A stretch of 64,000 nucleotides of DNA from Biancaea sappan. Lineage: Eukaryota; Streptophyta; Magnoliopsida; Fabales; Fabaceae. A program made the translations under genes and the position numbers. The stretch spans positions 38,666,501 to 38,730,500 of the forward strand of contig CM073491.1 in the NCBI GenBank assembly GCA_037074585.1, written 5' to 3'. The notes below the pieces were generated by a model. The model ran no database searches and was not told the DNA's origin. It was given only the letters and a program-made list of their open reading frames with translations. Below, in pieces: positions 23,509-34,538 of this stretch (its first letter is position 1; every line of letters starts with the position of its first letter).

Positions 23509-25216
23509 TGAAAGGAATGGTTAGATCCCAAGAGGGAGTGAATTGGGTTTTATATATTTTTCACACAATTTTATTGAAAGTTAAAATGATTTTTTCAAAT
23601 TGTACAATGCTAAAGATAAAAATTCAATTCAGAAAAACAATATGCTATCAAGATGAGTATTTAAAGAGTGCAAGATATAAAAAAGGAAATATAAATATGC
23701 ACAAATTAAAGAGTAAGGGAGAAGAAGATTGATATCGGCAATTTATACTAATTCGGCTAAATCAAGCCTACATCCAGTCCTCAAGCAAACCACTTGAGTA
23801 TTTCACTATCAAGCTTGTAAACGATTGGTGCTTGTAAATGATTGGTGCTTGCAAACCATAACAAGTTTGATCAGGGTACTTGTTGCCGACCACACAAATT
23901 CGATCTCGGTATTTACAAAACCACAATAAAGAATTTATGAATCCGGGCTCTTCCACAACTCAATGCAAGTTCTTCTAGCACCAGTACTTGTGAACTACAA
24001 CTCCGAATAAGATTTATGTTGATCAAAATCAATAATACAAAGAAACTCTCTAAAAAGTATATAAATACAAATGAAGCTCTCTATAACTCAAATGATTGAG
24101 AGTATGCAAGATTTGGCTCAAGAATTGTTTTCTTTCTCTCAAAGATGATAGAACAAGTTGATATCACATTGTGGTAGTTTGTTCTTACATAAAAATGTGT
24201 GTATATATAGGCTTTATTGAAATATAGCTATTGCTATACTTAAAAATGCATTCCAGGTACCATCATTGTTTTTGGGCTATCAGTCGACTGATTAGGGTTT
24301 ATCAGTCGACTAATTGCTCTTTGTCAAAAATCCTGTTGACTTATAGTTCTTAAACTCTCTTTAAAAGATTATAATTCTCTCATTTGAACTCTATTTTAAA
24401 CAAATAATATATCATTGGAAAGATCTTGGAGTCTAATTTCAAATGAAATAAGTTTCACTCAAATATAATTTCTTGTTTAAGAGATATGATAAAAAAAATT
24501 GACTAAAGGTCAGAATAAATTGATTTTTGAGTACAGCCAAGTCAACTTTTAGTTTTTCAGATTTTACTTTAAATGGTCATATCTTTCTCATTTGGACTCG
24601 GTTTTGAATAAATAATATACCATTGAAAAGCTTTTTGAGCCCACTATCAAATGAGACTAAGAATCTTGAAAAACTAATTTGCCATTTTAGAGATATGATA
24701 AAAAGAGTGACCAAAGGTTAAAAACTAACTTTTGTAAAACTTCATATCTCACTCTCTTTTTGTTCAAAATGTTTGAGCCAATGGATACATATCTAAATCA
24801 TTGAATTGGATAAGATTACTATCCAATTGAAAATATACATAATAAAAACACAGGCTATCTTGATACATCCAAGCTTCCAAGACTTCAAATCTTTTAGTTC
24901 TTCAATTCTTGGGGCTTTATCCTTATATGTTGTATCCTTGAGTTAGGCAAGATGTTTATATTCTTCTTTTTTCAATCCAATGCTCACTCTTCTTGTTTTA
25001 AACCAACCTATAGAAAAATATCTTTCTTGCAAACTAAATAGTTAGTTCAATTCATAATAAGTAGCATGATTCATGTATAAAACATTACACATTAAATAAC
25101 ATGATTATGCTTAAATACTTGTGGCATATATGATAATTAATCCTTATACATTATGCTACATTTCTCATATTTTTATCATCATCAAAACTTATGGTATAAT
25201 TACCCTAGGGCTAACA
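23509..25216 (-). repeat. 3' LTR of a SIRE-like Ty1/copia element (1708 bp)
   Basis: It is bounded TGAAAGGAATGG...GGGCTAACA; on the minus strand it starts TGTTAGCCCTAGGG and ends CCTTTCA. It is collinear with 43794-45503. Just outside the right edge lies a polypurine tract, so the internal region is to the right and this is the 3' LTR of a minus-strand element. It contains ATCAGTCGACTGAT repeats at 24275-24315. Short frames inside are not genes. Confidence 0.88.
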
Positions 25217-25231
25217 ATCTCCCCCTTTTTG
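25217..25231 (-). other. Polypurine tract of the SIRE-like element
   Basis: On the minus strand AAAAAGGGGGAGAT directly precedes the LTR start TGTTAGCC. It follows TTTGTCAGCATC, as is usual at the 3' end of SIRE/Maximus elements, where it primes plus-strand DNA synthesis. Confidence 0.85.
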
Positions 25232-27010
25232 ATGCTGACAAATCACCAAAGAATAATATGTAATATAAGATAATGAATGCTATATAATAAGCACTTATAC
25301 ATATTTTTCTACCTTTTTCTTCTCCCTCTATTTGCCATCAACAAAAAAGGTACAAGGAATTCAATATATAGTAGTTTAAAGCATATACATTCTTTAAGTA
25401 AAAATATCATAGGATGTCAATATGAAAAGGGTGAGGGTTCATCAAACTTAGCATCTTTTTCATTGATATGTAAAAAAAAATTTCAAAAAACTTCTTATGT
25501 CAAATGAAATGACCCAAATGATAAAGCTTGAAAGAGTTTAGGCTCCCCCCTTAAACTATAGACATTATGAAAAAGAATAATGAATACCCAATATTTCAAG
25601 ATGTATTCTTTTTTCAAAGTATACATTCAAGAGAGACAAAGCTCCCCTTAAATTTCATGACCATCTTCCTTTGTAAATATTTTTCAAATAAGTATAAAGG
25701 AGATTCAGTTTTTCAACATTATAACTGTAGAAGTTTGAAATGAAAACTTTTGAACGTATCTGCATTATAATCTTTTGAAAGAAAGGATATTCATATCCTT
25801 TTTCTAAAACATTTTGCTTCAAAAAGAATTTAGAAACATTTCAGCAGCAGAAGCAATATATATGGATTAATATAACAAGATATAATCAAAGATATAGTTT
25901 ATAATCCATAAATCAAATATCAATATTTTTCAAGATTTTTCTTCCTTTTTGTCATCAACAAAAAAAATTTTAAAATATTTTCTTTTTCATAAAGAATGTT
26001 GCTTCATATGATAAAATACATTAGCATAGTAGAAGTATTTTTAAATTCATTTTCAAAACAAATATGTTTCACAAAGGATAAGATAGATTTCAGCACAACA
26101 GAAGCAGTTTATATATCCATTCAAGATATAAAACATTATAACTAGGATATATATGATATATATCATAGATCACAGCAGAAGCAATTATCAATGGATTAAT
26201 TAGAAGATATAAAAATAACAATTCATAATCCATAAACCATTAAGTGCAAAGAGTGAAGGATATATATTTGAAATTGATCAGTTAAGCATATATAATATCC
26301 ATTTTGAGATGAGTAATCATACCTCTCAAAATTCATTTATCTATTCGGCTGATCGTGCTTACCTTTCATTTATAAGAGCTTGTTCATCCAAGAATTGTCT
26401 TGGTATAGACAAAATTTATTTTACAACCCTTGACTATTTAATCCTTGATGAATATTTCAAACTTGTATAGTTTGACTATCCTTTTAAACAAGTCAATTTT
26501 ATCTTTAGACTTCTTCATCAGCAATATTTTGAGCTTTGTACTTCTTGATTAGAATCAACATCTTCATTATATAGTCCTCCATCCTCAAGATCCATTGGTT
26601 GTCATTGCAAGCTTGAGCTTGAGAATACTTTTCCTCACAAAACAATGTGACTCTTATTCTTAGGCATCCAACCAATTTGGATCCTTGATGGATTAGTTCA
26701 TAATTCTCAAGCAATGGAGACAATGTATTATATCAATAAAAATGCTATGTCTCCATGAAATGCAATATTTAGAGAAATCGTTTTTCTTTAAAGATTGATA
26801 CCTTTTTTCTAAAGCCTTTTAAAATGATTCTTCTTTAAAGAATCATATCATAAAAAGAACAACAACAAAAAATCTTTTGAAGTAAGGATTTTTCAAATCC
26901 TTTCCTTTGAAAACCAATTTTGCTTCAAATAAGAAATAGCAAAAGATGCAACACAATAGAAGCAAATATTATTCAATCACAACATAAGCAAATCACATAC
27001 TCATACAAGA
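25232..27010 (-). repeat. SIRE-like element, 3' internal region without recognisable pol
   Basis: The stretch is AT-rich with repeated words such as ACAGCAGAAGCAAT and ATGGATTAAT. There is no integrase, RT or RNase H, so the autonomous coding part is missing. One minus-strand frame (26505-26723, 72 codons) reads ENYELIHQGSKLVGCLRIRV and EDYIMKMLILIKKYKAQ. It is amphipathic and more protein-like than its surroundings, but I do not recognise it; an envelope-like or other 3' ORF remnant is possible. Confidence 0.5.
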
Positions 27011-27011
27011 T

Positions 27012-27030
27012 GTAATACCCTAGGTATTAC
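27012..27030 (+). other. Terminal hairpin at the 5' tip of LTR family C
   Basis: GTAATACC pairs with GGTATTAC around CTA, immediately inside the LTR start. The arm sequence is the same as the outer arm of the family B hairpin. Confidence 0.8.
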
Positions 27031-27880
27031 GATGTCATAAGTAAGCGTGAACTTAGGCATGTGAAAAAATTTCTTGTGTAAAGACGGGTGCCCTTGGGTA
27101 AAAGCTAGAAACCCACATTTGGTTATAACTAGAAGTAAGTTAAATTCAGAGGATTGAATTTCTTAAAGGAAGTAATACTGTAACACCTGCCATTTAATTT
27201 TTTTTATTTTATTTCATAAATAATGATTTGCAAGTTGGGTGCAATATGTGTTTGTACTGCTATTATATGATGTGTTGATGCCTTAATATATGATTTCGGG
27301 TTGTAGGCTAGCATTGTGTGGTGCTATGCCGTACAGGGACCAAAGTGGACATTATAGGGACTAAAATGAAAGTTTTAAGATTTTGTTGGGGTATGGAAAA
27401 AGTTCATAAAAGGGTAGAAAAGAAGGAGAAAAATATAGGAAACCCTTATGTGAAATAAGATATGAAAAACAACTCTTAGATCTTAAGATATTAATTTTTG
27501 AATAAATAGTGATAATTAAGTTATTAGAGTATAATAAAGAAATAAAAGAAAATATATTAAATATAAAATTAAAGGGGATGCCGCACAGTTATTTGGAAAT
27601 AGATAATTATATTTAGGAGTAGTGGATAATGCAAAAGATTAGATAAAAGAAATAGATAGTTATCTAAAACTAACCAAGTCTAATTTAATATAATTTTAAA
27701 GTTAAGGATAAATAATCCAAATAAGAAATCTGAAAATATCTTTTTAAAATCTGAACTAAATTGTTATTTTGCTTATATTTGAATGGGATTGCAATATCAA
27801 ATATATATCTTTATTTGAATTTAAATAACTTGATCAATAAGATAATGCATTCTAGTAGTGCAATTAATAAAAGATAATAG

Positions 27881-27881
<1 letters not shown>

Positions 27882-27912
<31 letters not shown>
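27882..27912. repeat. (TA)n microsatellite in LTR family C
   Basis: An AT dinucleotide run of about 31 bp lies within the C LTR. Confidence 0.9.
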
Positions 27913-27915
<3 letters not shown>

Positions 27916-28431
27916 TTGGTTTAAACATTAATTTATAAATAAGAAGAGTAAGTCTTGTAAATAATTGATTGTATATTAAAATAAATACCTTAATGTAAAA
28001 GCTGTGGTATTTTTCGAAAATATGTAGATAGATACAATAACATAACGTAATTGATAATATATTTAAAATAACACCTAATAAACCATTGACCTTATGCACA
28101 TTCAAAACCAATTTAACTTTAACTAAACAAACATATACCTAAACTCAAGAACCTTATTGCCATCATACACACACTCCAATCTCTCATATACACCACAATA
28201 CATTGACACATAACCACTCGGCCAAATCATCTCAAAATAAAGAGACCATTATGTGTTGCAACACTAGGAAGCAAGAAGGAAACTAGCAAGAAGGAAACTA
28301 AGGTAAAGCACAATTCATCTTTCTATTGAGTAAATCCTCGCTTTAAACATAACGTTAAGACAAATCCTAATATGAACTTTTCCTTCTTTTTCGAAAAACC
28401 ATTAATGTCATGGGGTATAAAGATAGGTAAT

Positions 28432-28884
28432 TGATCCAAAACAAAAAGACAAAAGACTCCAACTAATGCATTAAATGCATCAACTAAAAGTCAAGTAGTG
28501 TAGGCTAAATGTCAAAGACAATAAATGCATAGGTAGCTAAATGTCAAAGACAATAAATGTATAAGTAGCTAAATGTCAAAAACAATAAATGCATAGGTAG
28601 CTAAATGTCAAAGACAATAAATGCATAGGTAATAGACTACAACTATATTCAACAAATGCAACTATCCCACATACAATCTTTTTCACACTTCTTCCACTTT
28701 CAACAATGTGGTTAAGCCCAATCCAAGCCCTTTAGCCCTTGAACGAGTTAGAGGCCCAATTGAAGTGTTCTCCCTTTCTTGGGCTGCAATTAGTCTAAAC
28801 TCTTTAACCCTTGAACGAGTTAAAGGCCCAATTGAAGTGTTCTCCCTTTCTTGGGCTGCAATGGGGTTATCCTTGATTACATCA
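28432..28884 (-). repeat. 3' LTR of the CRM-like element, rearranged (453 bp)
   Basis: It matches 33644-34325 with two differences in structure. A 301-bp internal deletion leaves only TGAT of the outer tip joined to CCAAAACAAAAAG. A 72-bp tandem duplication (units starting at 28741 and 28813) is also present. Four 32-bp tandem units (CTAAATGTCAAAGACAATAA-type) are kept as in the other LTR. Base differences between the shared parts are few, so the insertion is fairly young. Confidence 0.92.
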
Positions 28885-29399
28885 TCCTCCCCTAGTTGAA
28901 ATAGATTTGTCCTCAAATCCAAGTCCTCTTTATCTTCTAAGTACGGGGAAAGATCCCTCACATTGAAAGTAGTAGAAACAACATAGTATTCAGGCAAATC
29001 AATTTTGTATGCATTATCATTTACCTTGTCTATGATACGGAAAGGACCATCTACCCTTGGCATTAATTTGGACTTCCTTTGGTTTAGAAATCTTTCTTTT
29101 CGAAGATGAACCAACACTAAATCTCCAGGACTGAATTGAACAAATTTTCTTCTCTTGTTGGCAGTCTTTTCATAGATGGAGTTCTTCTTCTCAATTTGCT
29201 GTTTAATGTTTTCATGTAACTTCTTTATCATGTCAGCCTTCATTTTTCTATCTATGCATTCTTGAGCTTCAAGTGGTAATGGTACTAAATCAAGTGGGCT
29301 CAATGGATTAAATCCATAAACTACTTCAAAAGGAGAGTATTTAGTAGTACCATGTACATTTCTATTGTAAGCAAATTCAGCATAGGCCAAGCATTCATC
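28683..29399 (-). pseudogene. CRM-like integrase C-terminus, reading into the 3' LTR
   Basis: This is in the same frame as the RNase H/integrase block, beyond a TAG at 29400-29402. It holds AYAEFAYNRNVHGTTKYSPF, VYGFNPLSPLDLVPLP, the GDLVLVHLRKERF and KLMPRVDGPFRII core-binding segments, then LRTNLFQLGEDD. The last about 70 codons lie inside the LTR. IAAQERENTSIGPLTRSR occurs twice because of the 72-bp in-frame duplication (24 codons). No classical chromodomain is seen, as reported for CRM elements, which carry a different C-terminal motif. Confidence 0.88.
28885..28897 (-). other. Polypurine tract of the CRM-like element
   Basis: On the minus strand ACTAGGGGAGGA abuts the LTR start TGATGTAATC. 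This is the plus-strand primer site, and it also lies within the coding frame. Confidence 0.85.
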
Positions 29400-30785
29400 C
29401 TAACTTTTCAAGTTTTTGCCAATGATAGTTTTTAGCAAAGTAGAAAGTGTTCGATTCACCACTTTAGTTTGCTCATCAGTTTGTGGGTGACAGGCAGTAC
29501 TAAAGAGCAACTTTGTTCCCAACTTCCTCCATAAAGTCTTCCAAAAGTAGCTAAGAAATTTGGCATCACGATCCGACACGATACTCTTTGGAATGCCATG
29601 AAGTATCACAATTTCTTTGAAAAATAAATTGGCAATGTGCATAGCATCATCGGTCTTATGGCATGGAATAAAATGAGATATTTTTGAAAAACGATCAACA
29701 ACAACCATGACCGAATCTTTACCTCTTTGTGTCCTTGGTAAGCATAGTACGAAATCCATGCTAACATCAGTCCAAGGTTGATCTGGAACAGGTAGAGGTG
29801 TATAAAGTCCATGGGCTGCTTCCTTGCTCTTGGCTTTTTTGCAAACAATACACCTTTCAATCACATGATGCACATCTCTAATCATGTTAGGCCAATAAAA
29901 ATGCTCTTTCAGCATCTCCAATATCTTGGTTTCACCGAAATGCCCAGCCAATCCTCCTCCGTGAGCTTCTCGTGTAAGTAATTCCCTTATAAAACAATTT
30001 GGAATTACAAGCCTCCCTAAGCGAAATAAAAAACCTTCAGATCTATAAAATCCCTTATATGCCATTTTCTCACAAGCGAGATAAATTTCAGCAAGTGTCG
30101 AATCTTCCATGTAATGGTCTTTAATAGATTTAAATTCCAACAATTTAGCATTCATCATGGAAATTAAGGCATATCTCCTTGATAAGGCATATGCAACAAT
30201 GTTGGTTTCTCCCTTCTTATACTTCAACACATAGGGAAAAGCTTCAAGAAATTTCACCCACTTTGCATGTCTTCTATTCAGCTTGCTTTGACCTTTCAAG
30301 TGTTTGAGTGATTCATGGTCTGTGTGAAGTACAAATTCTTTTGGTAACAAGTAGTGCTGCCATGTCTCAAGAGCTCTAATTAAAGAGTAGAACTCCTTAT
30401 CATAGGTAGAGTAGTTAAGACTGGCTCCATTCAACCTCTCACTAAAATAAGCTATAGGACGCCTTTCTTGAAGAAGTACAGCTCCAATTCCCACTCCACT
30501 AGCATCACATTCAATCTCAAAAGTCTTAGAAAAATTAGGCAAAGCCAATATGGGTGCATTGCTCAATTTTTCTTTGACAAGCTCAAAACTTCGTTGGGCT
30601 GCATCACTCCATTTGAACTCCTTTCCTCCCTTAATACATTCAGTTATGGGTGCTAAAATGGTGCTGAAATCTCTTACAAATCTTCTATAGAAAGAGGCAA
30701 GCCCGTGAAAACTTCTTACTTCAGATATTGTTCTTAGAACGGGCCATTCTTTGATAGCTTTCACCTTTTCTTCATCAACTCCCAT
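29400..30785 (-). pseudogene. CRM-like RNase H and integrase, catalytic residues lost
   Basis: The open block begins with KVKAIKEWP after the RT frameshift. RNase H follows: IECDASGVGIGAVLL, YDKEFYSL, LHTDHESL and VAYALSRRY, where the usual last Asp is Tyr. The integrase zinc finger (GHFGETK...CIVC) and core follow: MDFVLCLP, VSDRDAKFLSYFW and CHPQTDEQTKVVNRTL. The catalytic Glu after the second Asp is Lys, and the neighbouring Gly is Glu. The frame ends in TAG where the family normally has Trp. Such changes fit G-to-A decay. The product could not integrate DNA. Confidence 0.92.
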
Positions 30786-31372
30786 CCTTGCTGAGATACT
30801 ACAAAGCCAAGAAAAATCACATGGTCTTGACAAAAGTAGAATTTTTTCAGATTAGCATAGAGTTTCTCCTTTCGCAACACTTCCAAGACTTCCTTTAAAT
30901 GTTGCACATGCTCCTCATAACTTTGACTGTAGATCAAAATATCATCGAAATATACCACAACAAATTTTCCAATGAAAGATCTAAGCACATGATTCATCAA
31001 TCGCATAAATGTGCTAGGGGCATTAGATAGCCCAAATGGCATTACCATCCATTCGTAAAGTCCATGCTTTGTTTTGAAGGCTGTCTTCCACTCGTCTCCC
31101 TCTTTCATTCGGATTTGGTGATAGCCGCTCTTCAAGTCAATTTTTGAAAACACCTTGGAACCATTCAGCTCATCCAACATGTCATCCAATCTTGGAATTG
31201 GATAACGGTATTTGATGGTAATCTTATTTATAGCACGACTGTCCACACACATTCTCATAGAGTCGTCCTTTTTAGGGACTAATAAAGTAGGCACAGAATA
31301 AGGGCTCATGGATTCCCTTACATAACCCTTTTCAATCAACTCATCAACTTGCCTTTTTAGCTCCTTAGCCTA
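30786..31372 (-). pseudogene. CRM-like reverse transcriptase
   Basis: The block reads IEKGYVRESMSPYSVPTLLV, KDDSMRMCVDSRAINKIT, FSKIDLKSGYHQIR, MPFGLSNAPSTFMRLMN and the active-site VVYFDDILIYS, all in family order. Near 30785 the frame shifts by one base into that of RNase H. Just upstream, at 31370-31372, a TAG interrupts the link to the protease. The RT core itself keeps its catalytic Asp residues. Confidence 0.92.
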
Positions 31373-32300
31373 ATCTGGATTCATTCTATATGCTGGCTTA
31401 TTTGGTAAGGCAGCACCGGGCACCAAATCAATTTGATGCTCAATTCCTCTTAAGGGTGGGAATCCCTTAGGTAGCTCATTCGAAAAGATATCCGCAAATT
31501 CTTCTATCAACTCCCTCACAAGCTTAGGAAGCTTTTCTGTAAGTTCTAGATTCAGCTCCTTGAGAATTAGCAATAATACAAAGTCATCCCTTTTTATTGC
31601 CTTCTTTAAGTCATTCTTAGAAGCAAAAAACTAGGCTTCTTCTCCTTAATTACATCCTCTTTCGGCTATACTTGTATTGGCTTTAAGGGTGCCAACATAA
31701 TGTTTTTTCCATTCTTCTCAAAAGCGTAGGTGTTTTTGAAGCCATCATGTAGTGCTCTTCTATCAAATTGCCACGGCCTCCCAAGTAGAAGATGACTAGC
31801 ATCCATAGGGACTATGTCACACAACACCTCATCTTTGTAATTCTTCCCTATAGAGAAAGGTACCTTTACTTGTTTGGTGACCTTCATTTCGCCATGATTA
31901 TTTAGCCATTGTAGCTTGTATGGACGGGGCTGATTGATGATAGGTAGCTTCAATTTACCAACAAGGTGGTTGAAGCAACGTTAGTGCAGCTTCCACTATC
32001 AATTATCACATTACAAACTTTGCCTCCGATAGTGCACCTTGTTTGAAAAATATTCTCCCTCTGTTCTTCTTCTACCTTGGCTTGGATATTCAAGGTACGT
32101 CTAATAACCAAGGCAGCACCTTCATCAGCATACTCAACAACTTCTTCTTCGTCAGAATATTCTTTCACTTCACATTCCTCCACAATATCTTCATCTTCAC
32201 TCTCTATTTCCCCTTGTTTCTCCTTCAAGATCATCACTCTTCTATTAGGGCATTCGGATGCGATATGGCCATGACCTAAGCACTTGAAGCACTTAATGTC
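31373..32300 (-). pseudogene. CRM-like gag zinc knuckle, protease and linker, frame-broken
   Basis: Near 32240-32290 a C-x2-C-x4-H-x4-C knuckle (CFKCLGHGHIASEC) is followed by an acidic stretch. The protease follows with GGKVCNVIIDSGSCTNVAST (DSG active site), then RPYKLQWLN and LLLGRPWQFDRRALHDGF. The frame shifts near 31950, and stops occur near 31630 and 31370. The order knuckle-protease-RT matches gypsy elements. Confidence 0.88.
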
Positions 32301-33245
32301 TCGGCTTCTTTTAGAGGGTTGGTTGTCTTATCTCTTATCATTCCTCTTAGAACTTTCAGATTTATTCGGCTCTTTCTTCCATATCTCCTTATTACTCCCT
32401 TTGGTAGTGTTTGAGGTTTGGGAAAGTGTTTGGAAAGGTTTACTCTCCAGTGGTTTAGACACTCCATTGTTTCTTCCATAAACTCTCTTTTTCTGTCTCT
32501 CCACCTTAATTGCCAATTTAATTACATCTTCTAAGAAGACATAATTTTACAACTCAACTAAGTCAACAATTTCTTTGTTCAAACCACCAAGAAATCGAGC
32601 TATGGTTTGCTCTTGGGGTTCAGTCAGCTTGCACCGAATCATCAAAGTTTCAAATTCTTTAACATAATCTTCAACACACATACCTCCTTGCCTCAAGCTT
32701 TGAAGCTTAAAATAAAGCTCTTGCTTGTAGTAATCAGGTACAAAACGCCTCTGCATGAGTCTTTTCATCAATCTCCAATTTCAAACTTCTTCCTCTCCAT
32801 TTCTTCTTCGTTGGTTCTTCAAATTTTCCCACCATAGATTTGCATAATCAGTGAATTCAAGGGCTGCAAGACGGCATTTGGTAGCTTCTGAATATTCTTG
32901 ATATTCAAAAATCTTTTCTACTCGTTGCACTCACTCCAAGTATTCTTCAGGAGAACTTGTTCCCTTAAATGGAGGAATCTTCATTTTGATGTTGGCATCA
33001 CGTTCCCTCTGCTGCCTTCTTTGCCTAGGTTGATCACCTTCTTCAGCTTCAAATTCTTCTCCATGGTGTTCAACATAAGCTCCTCTTCTTGGTTGTTGTT
33101 GTTGTAGCTCCATAAATCTAGCCATTTGAGTGGTTAGTTGAGCTATTTGTTCCATCATTTCTTCTTGACCTCTTTGTAGGCCAACAATTTGAGCTTGTTG
33201 TAGGCTAAGCCCAAAAGGAACTTTAGAACTATTTTCTCCTGTCAT
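32301..33245 (-). pseudogene. CRM-like gag
   Basis: The likely start is at 33245, with a Gln-rich coiled N-terminus (LQRGQEEMMEQIAQLTTQMA) and then IKMKIPPFKGTSSPEEYLE, the usual start of the gag core. After several stops the core resumes with RRFVPDYYKQELYFKLQSLR and YVKEFETLMIRC. It ends in a basic Ser/Lys-rich stretch before the zinc knuckle. Intact length would be in the normal range, but stops near 32930, 32770 and 32540 break it. Confidence 0.88.
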
Positions 33246-33628
33246 AGTGATTTGTAATTTGTTGGTTTGAGTTTGGTGAAGGGTAGGTTCACTCTTTAAG
33301 TGTTTACACTCGGATTAACAATGAACAGTAATGATGAACAATGAACAGTAACGATGAATTTTTTTTTAAATAAAAAAGCTGGAATAAAATAGAACAACAC
33401 AAGAATAGAAATAAAGATAAAGATGAAAAGACCAGAAAATTAGCCTTTCATGTAGGTGACAGATTACAAAATAAGGAAAACTAAGCCTTCCATATAGGTA
33501 ACAAAATACAAAATAAGGAAAACTAAGCCTTCCATGTAGGTGGCAAAACACAAAATAAAATGCAATAAAATTAAGCTTTCCACGAAGGGGAAAAACACAA
33601 AACAAATAATAGAACCTGAATTGAAGTG

Positions 33629-33640
33629 GCTCTGATACCA
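33629..33640 (-). other. Primer-binding site (tRNA-iMet) of the CRM-like element
   Basis: The minus strand reads TGGTATCAGAGC, complementary to the 3' end of initiator tRNA-Met. It lies three bases inside the LTR end ACATCA. Confidence 0.92.
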
Positions 33641-33643
33641 ATA

Positions 33644-34325
33644 TGATGTGATTTCCGGAGGGAAAACACTTAATCGATTTTCTTGATAAGTTGAAAGAAA
33701 CAAACAAAGAAAACCAAATCACTCAATTGATAAGCCAAAGGGCGCCACAACTAAGAGAAATGAGTTGATCTCGCCACATTCAAGAAAGAAGAACATGAGT
33801 GATAAGAAATCTAGCTGCTCTCGCCACTAACCCAAGTTAGATAAGAGAAAGAACTCAAGAATCCTCTTGAAAGCAAAATGCCAATATCTCATATATGATT
33901 CAAGGATGGTTTACAACATATGGCAAGGACCCTTTTTATAGAGGGTCTCCAAAACAAAAAGACAAAAGACTCCAACTAATGCATTAAATGCATCAACTAA
34001 AAGTCAAGTAGTGTAGGCTAAATGTCAAAAACAATAAATGCATAGGTAGCTAAATGTCAAAGACAATAAATGTATAGGTAGCTAAATGTCAAAGACAATA
34101 AATGCATAGGTAGCTAAATGTCAAAGACAATAAATGCATAGGTAATAGACTACAACTATATTCAACAAATGCAACTATCCCACATACAATCTTTTTCACA
34201 CTTCTTCCACTTTCAACAATGTGGTTAAGCCCAATCCAAGCCCTTTAGCCCTTGAACGAGTTAGAGGCCCAATTGAAGTGTTCTCCCTTTCTTGGGCTGC
34301 AATGGGGTTATCCTTGATTACATCA
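33644..34325 (-). repeat. 5' LTR of the CRM-like element, complete (682 bp)
   Basis: It is bounded TGATGT...ACATCA, a perfect 6-bp inverted tip. It contains four 32-bp tandem units (about 34018-34146) and the single copy of the segment that is duplicated in the 3' LTR. It is followed by GTAAT, the right target-site duplication. Confidence 0.93.
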
Positions 34326-34538
34326 GTAATAGTCATGGTGGAAAAGAAGGAATCCGGTTAAGGATTCAGGTTAGAAGCGAAATTGAGAATTTTTTAAAAT
34401 TAAATTATTGATGGAATTGCTAACGGCAAACTTTAGGAAAAAGACATGGTTCGTGAGACAAATACAATTATTTGTGATTTGGAATACTTATAGTTATCTG
34501 ATGGAAATTAAAATGATGATTATGCTTATGATTATATT

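Larger units (their letters stand above)
28432..34325 (-). mobile_element. Ty3/gypsy retrotransposon, CRM-like chromovirus (5894 bp), TSD GTAAT
   Basis: The element has two LTRs, a primer-binding site, a polypurine tract and gag-protease-RT-RNase H-integrase order on the minus strand. GTAAT flanks both ends (28427-28431 and 34326-34330). The LTR tips TGATGT...ACATCA, integrase and tail wording (LRTNLFQ, GPLTRSR) and a coding frame that runs into the 3' LTR all resemble the CRM clade of plant centromeric chromoviruses. Clade placement is from memory of family features and would need a tree. It is defective, with a frameshift in RT, several in-frame stops and lost catalytic residues. Confidence 0.92.

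Noticed and set aside
27179..27200. TGTAACACCTGCC as the start of LTR family C instead of 27011
   Set aside because: The flank AATAC has no adjacent match at 38286, whereas the flank at 27006-27010 (CAAGA) matches TAAGA at 4 of 5. It is kept as an alternative, not the main call.
33366..33722. Minus-strand frame of 118 codons with repeated Phe/Tyr-rich words
   Set aside because: It lies across the 5' LTR end, primer-binding site and leader of the gypsy element and translates a short tandem repeat. It has no protein features.
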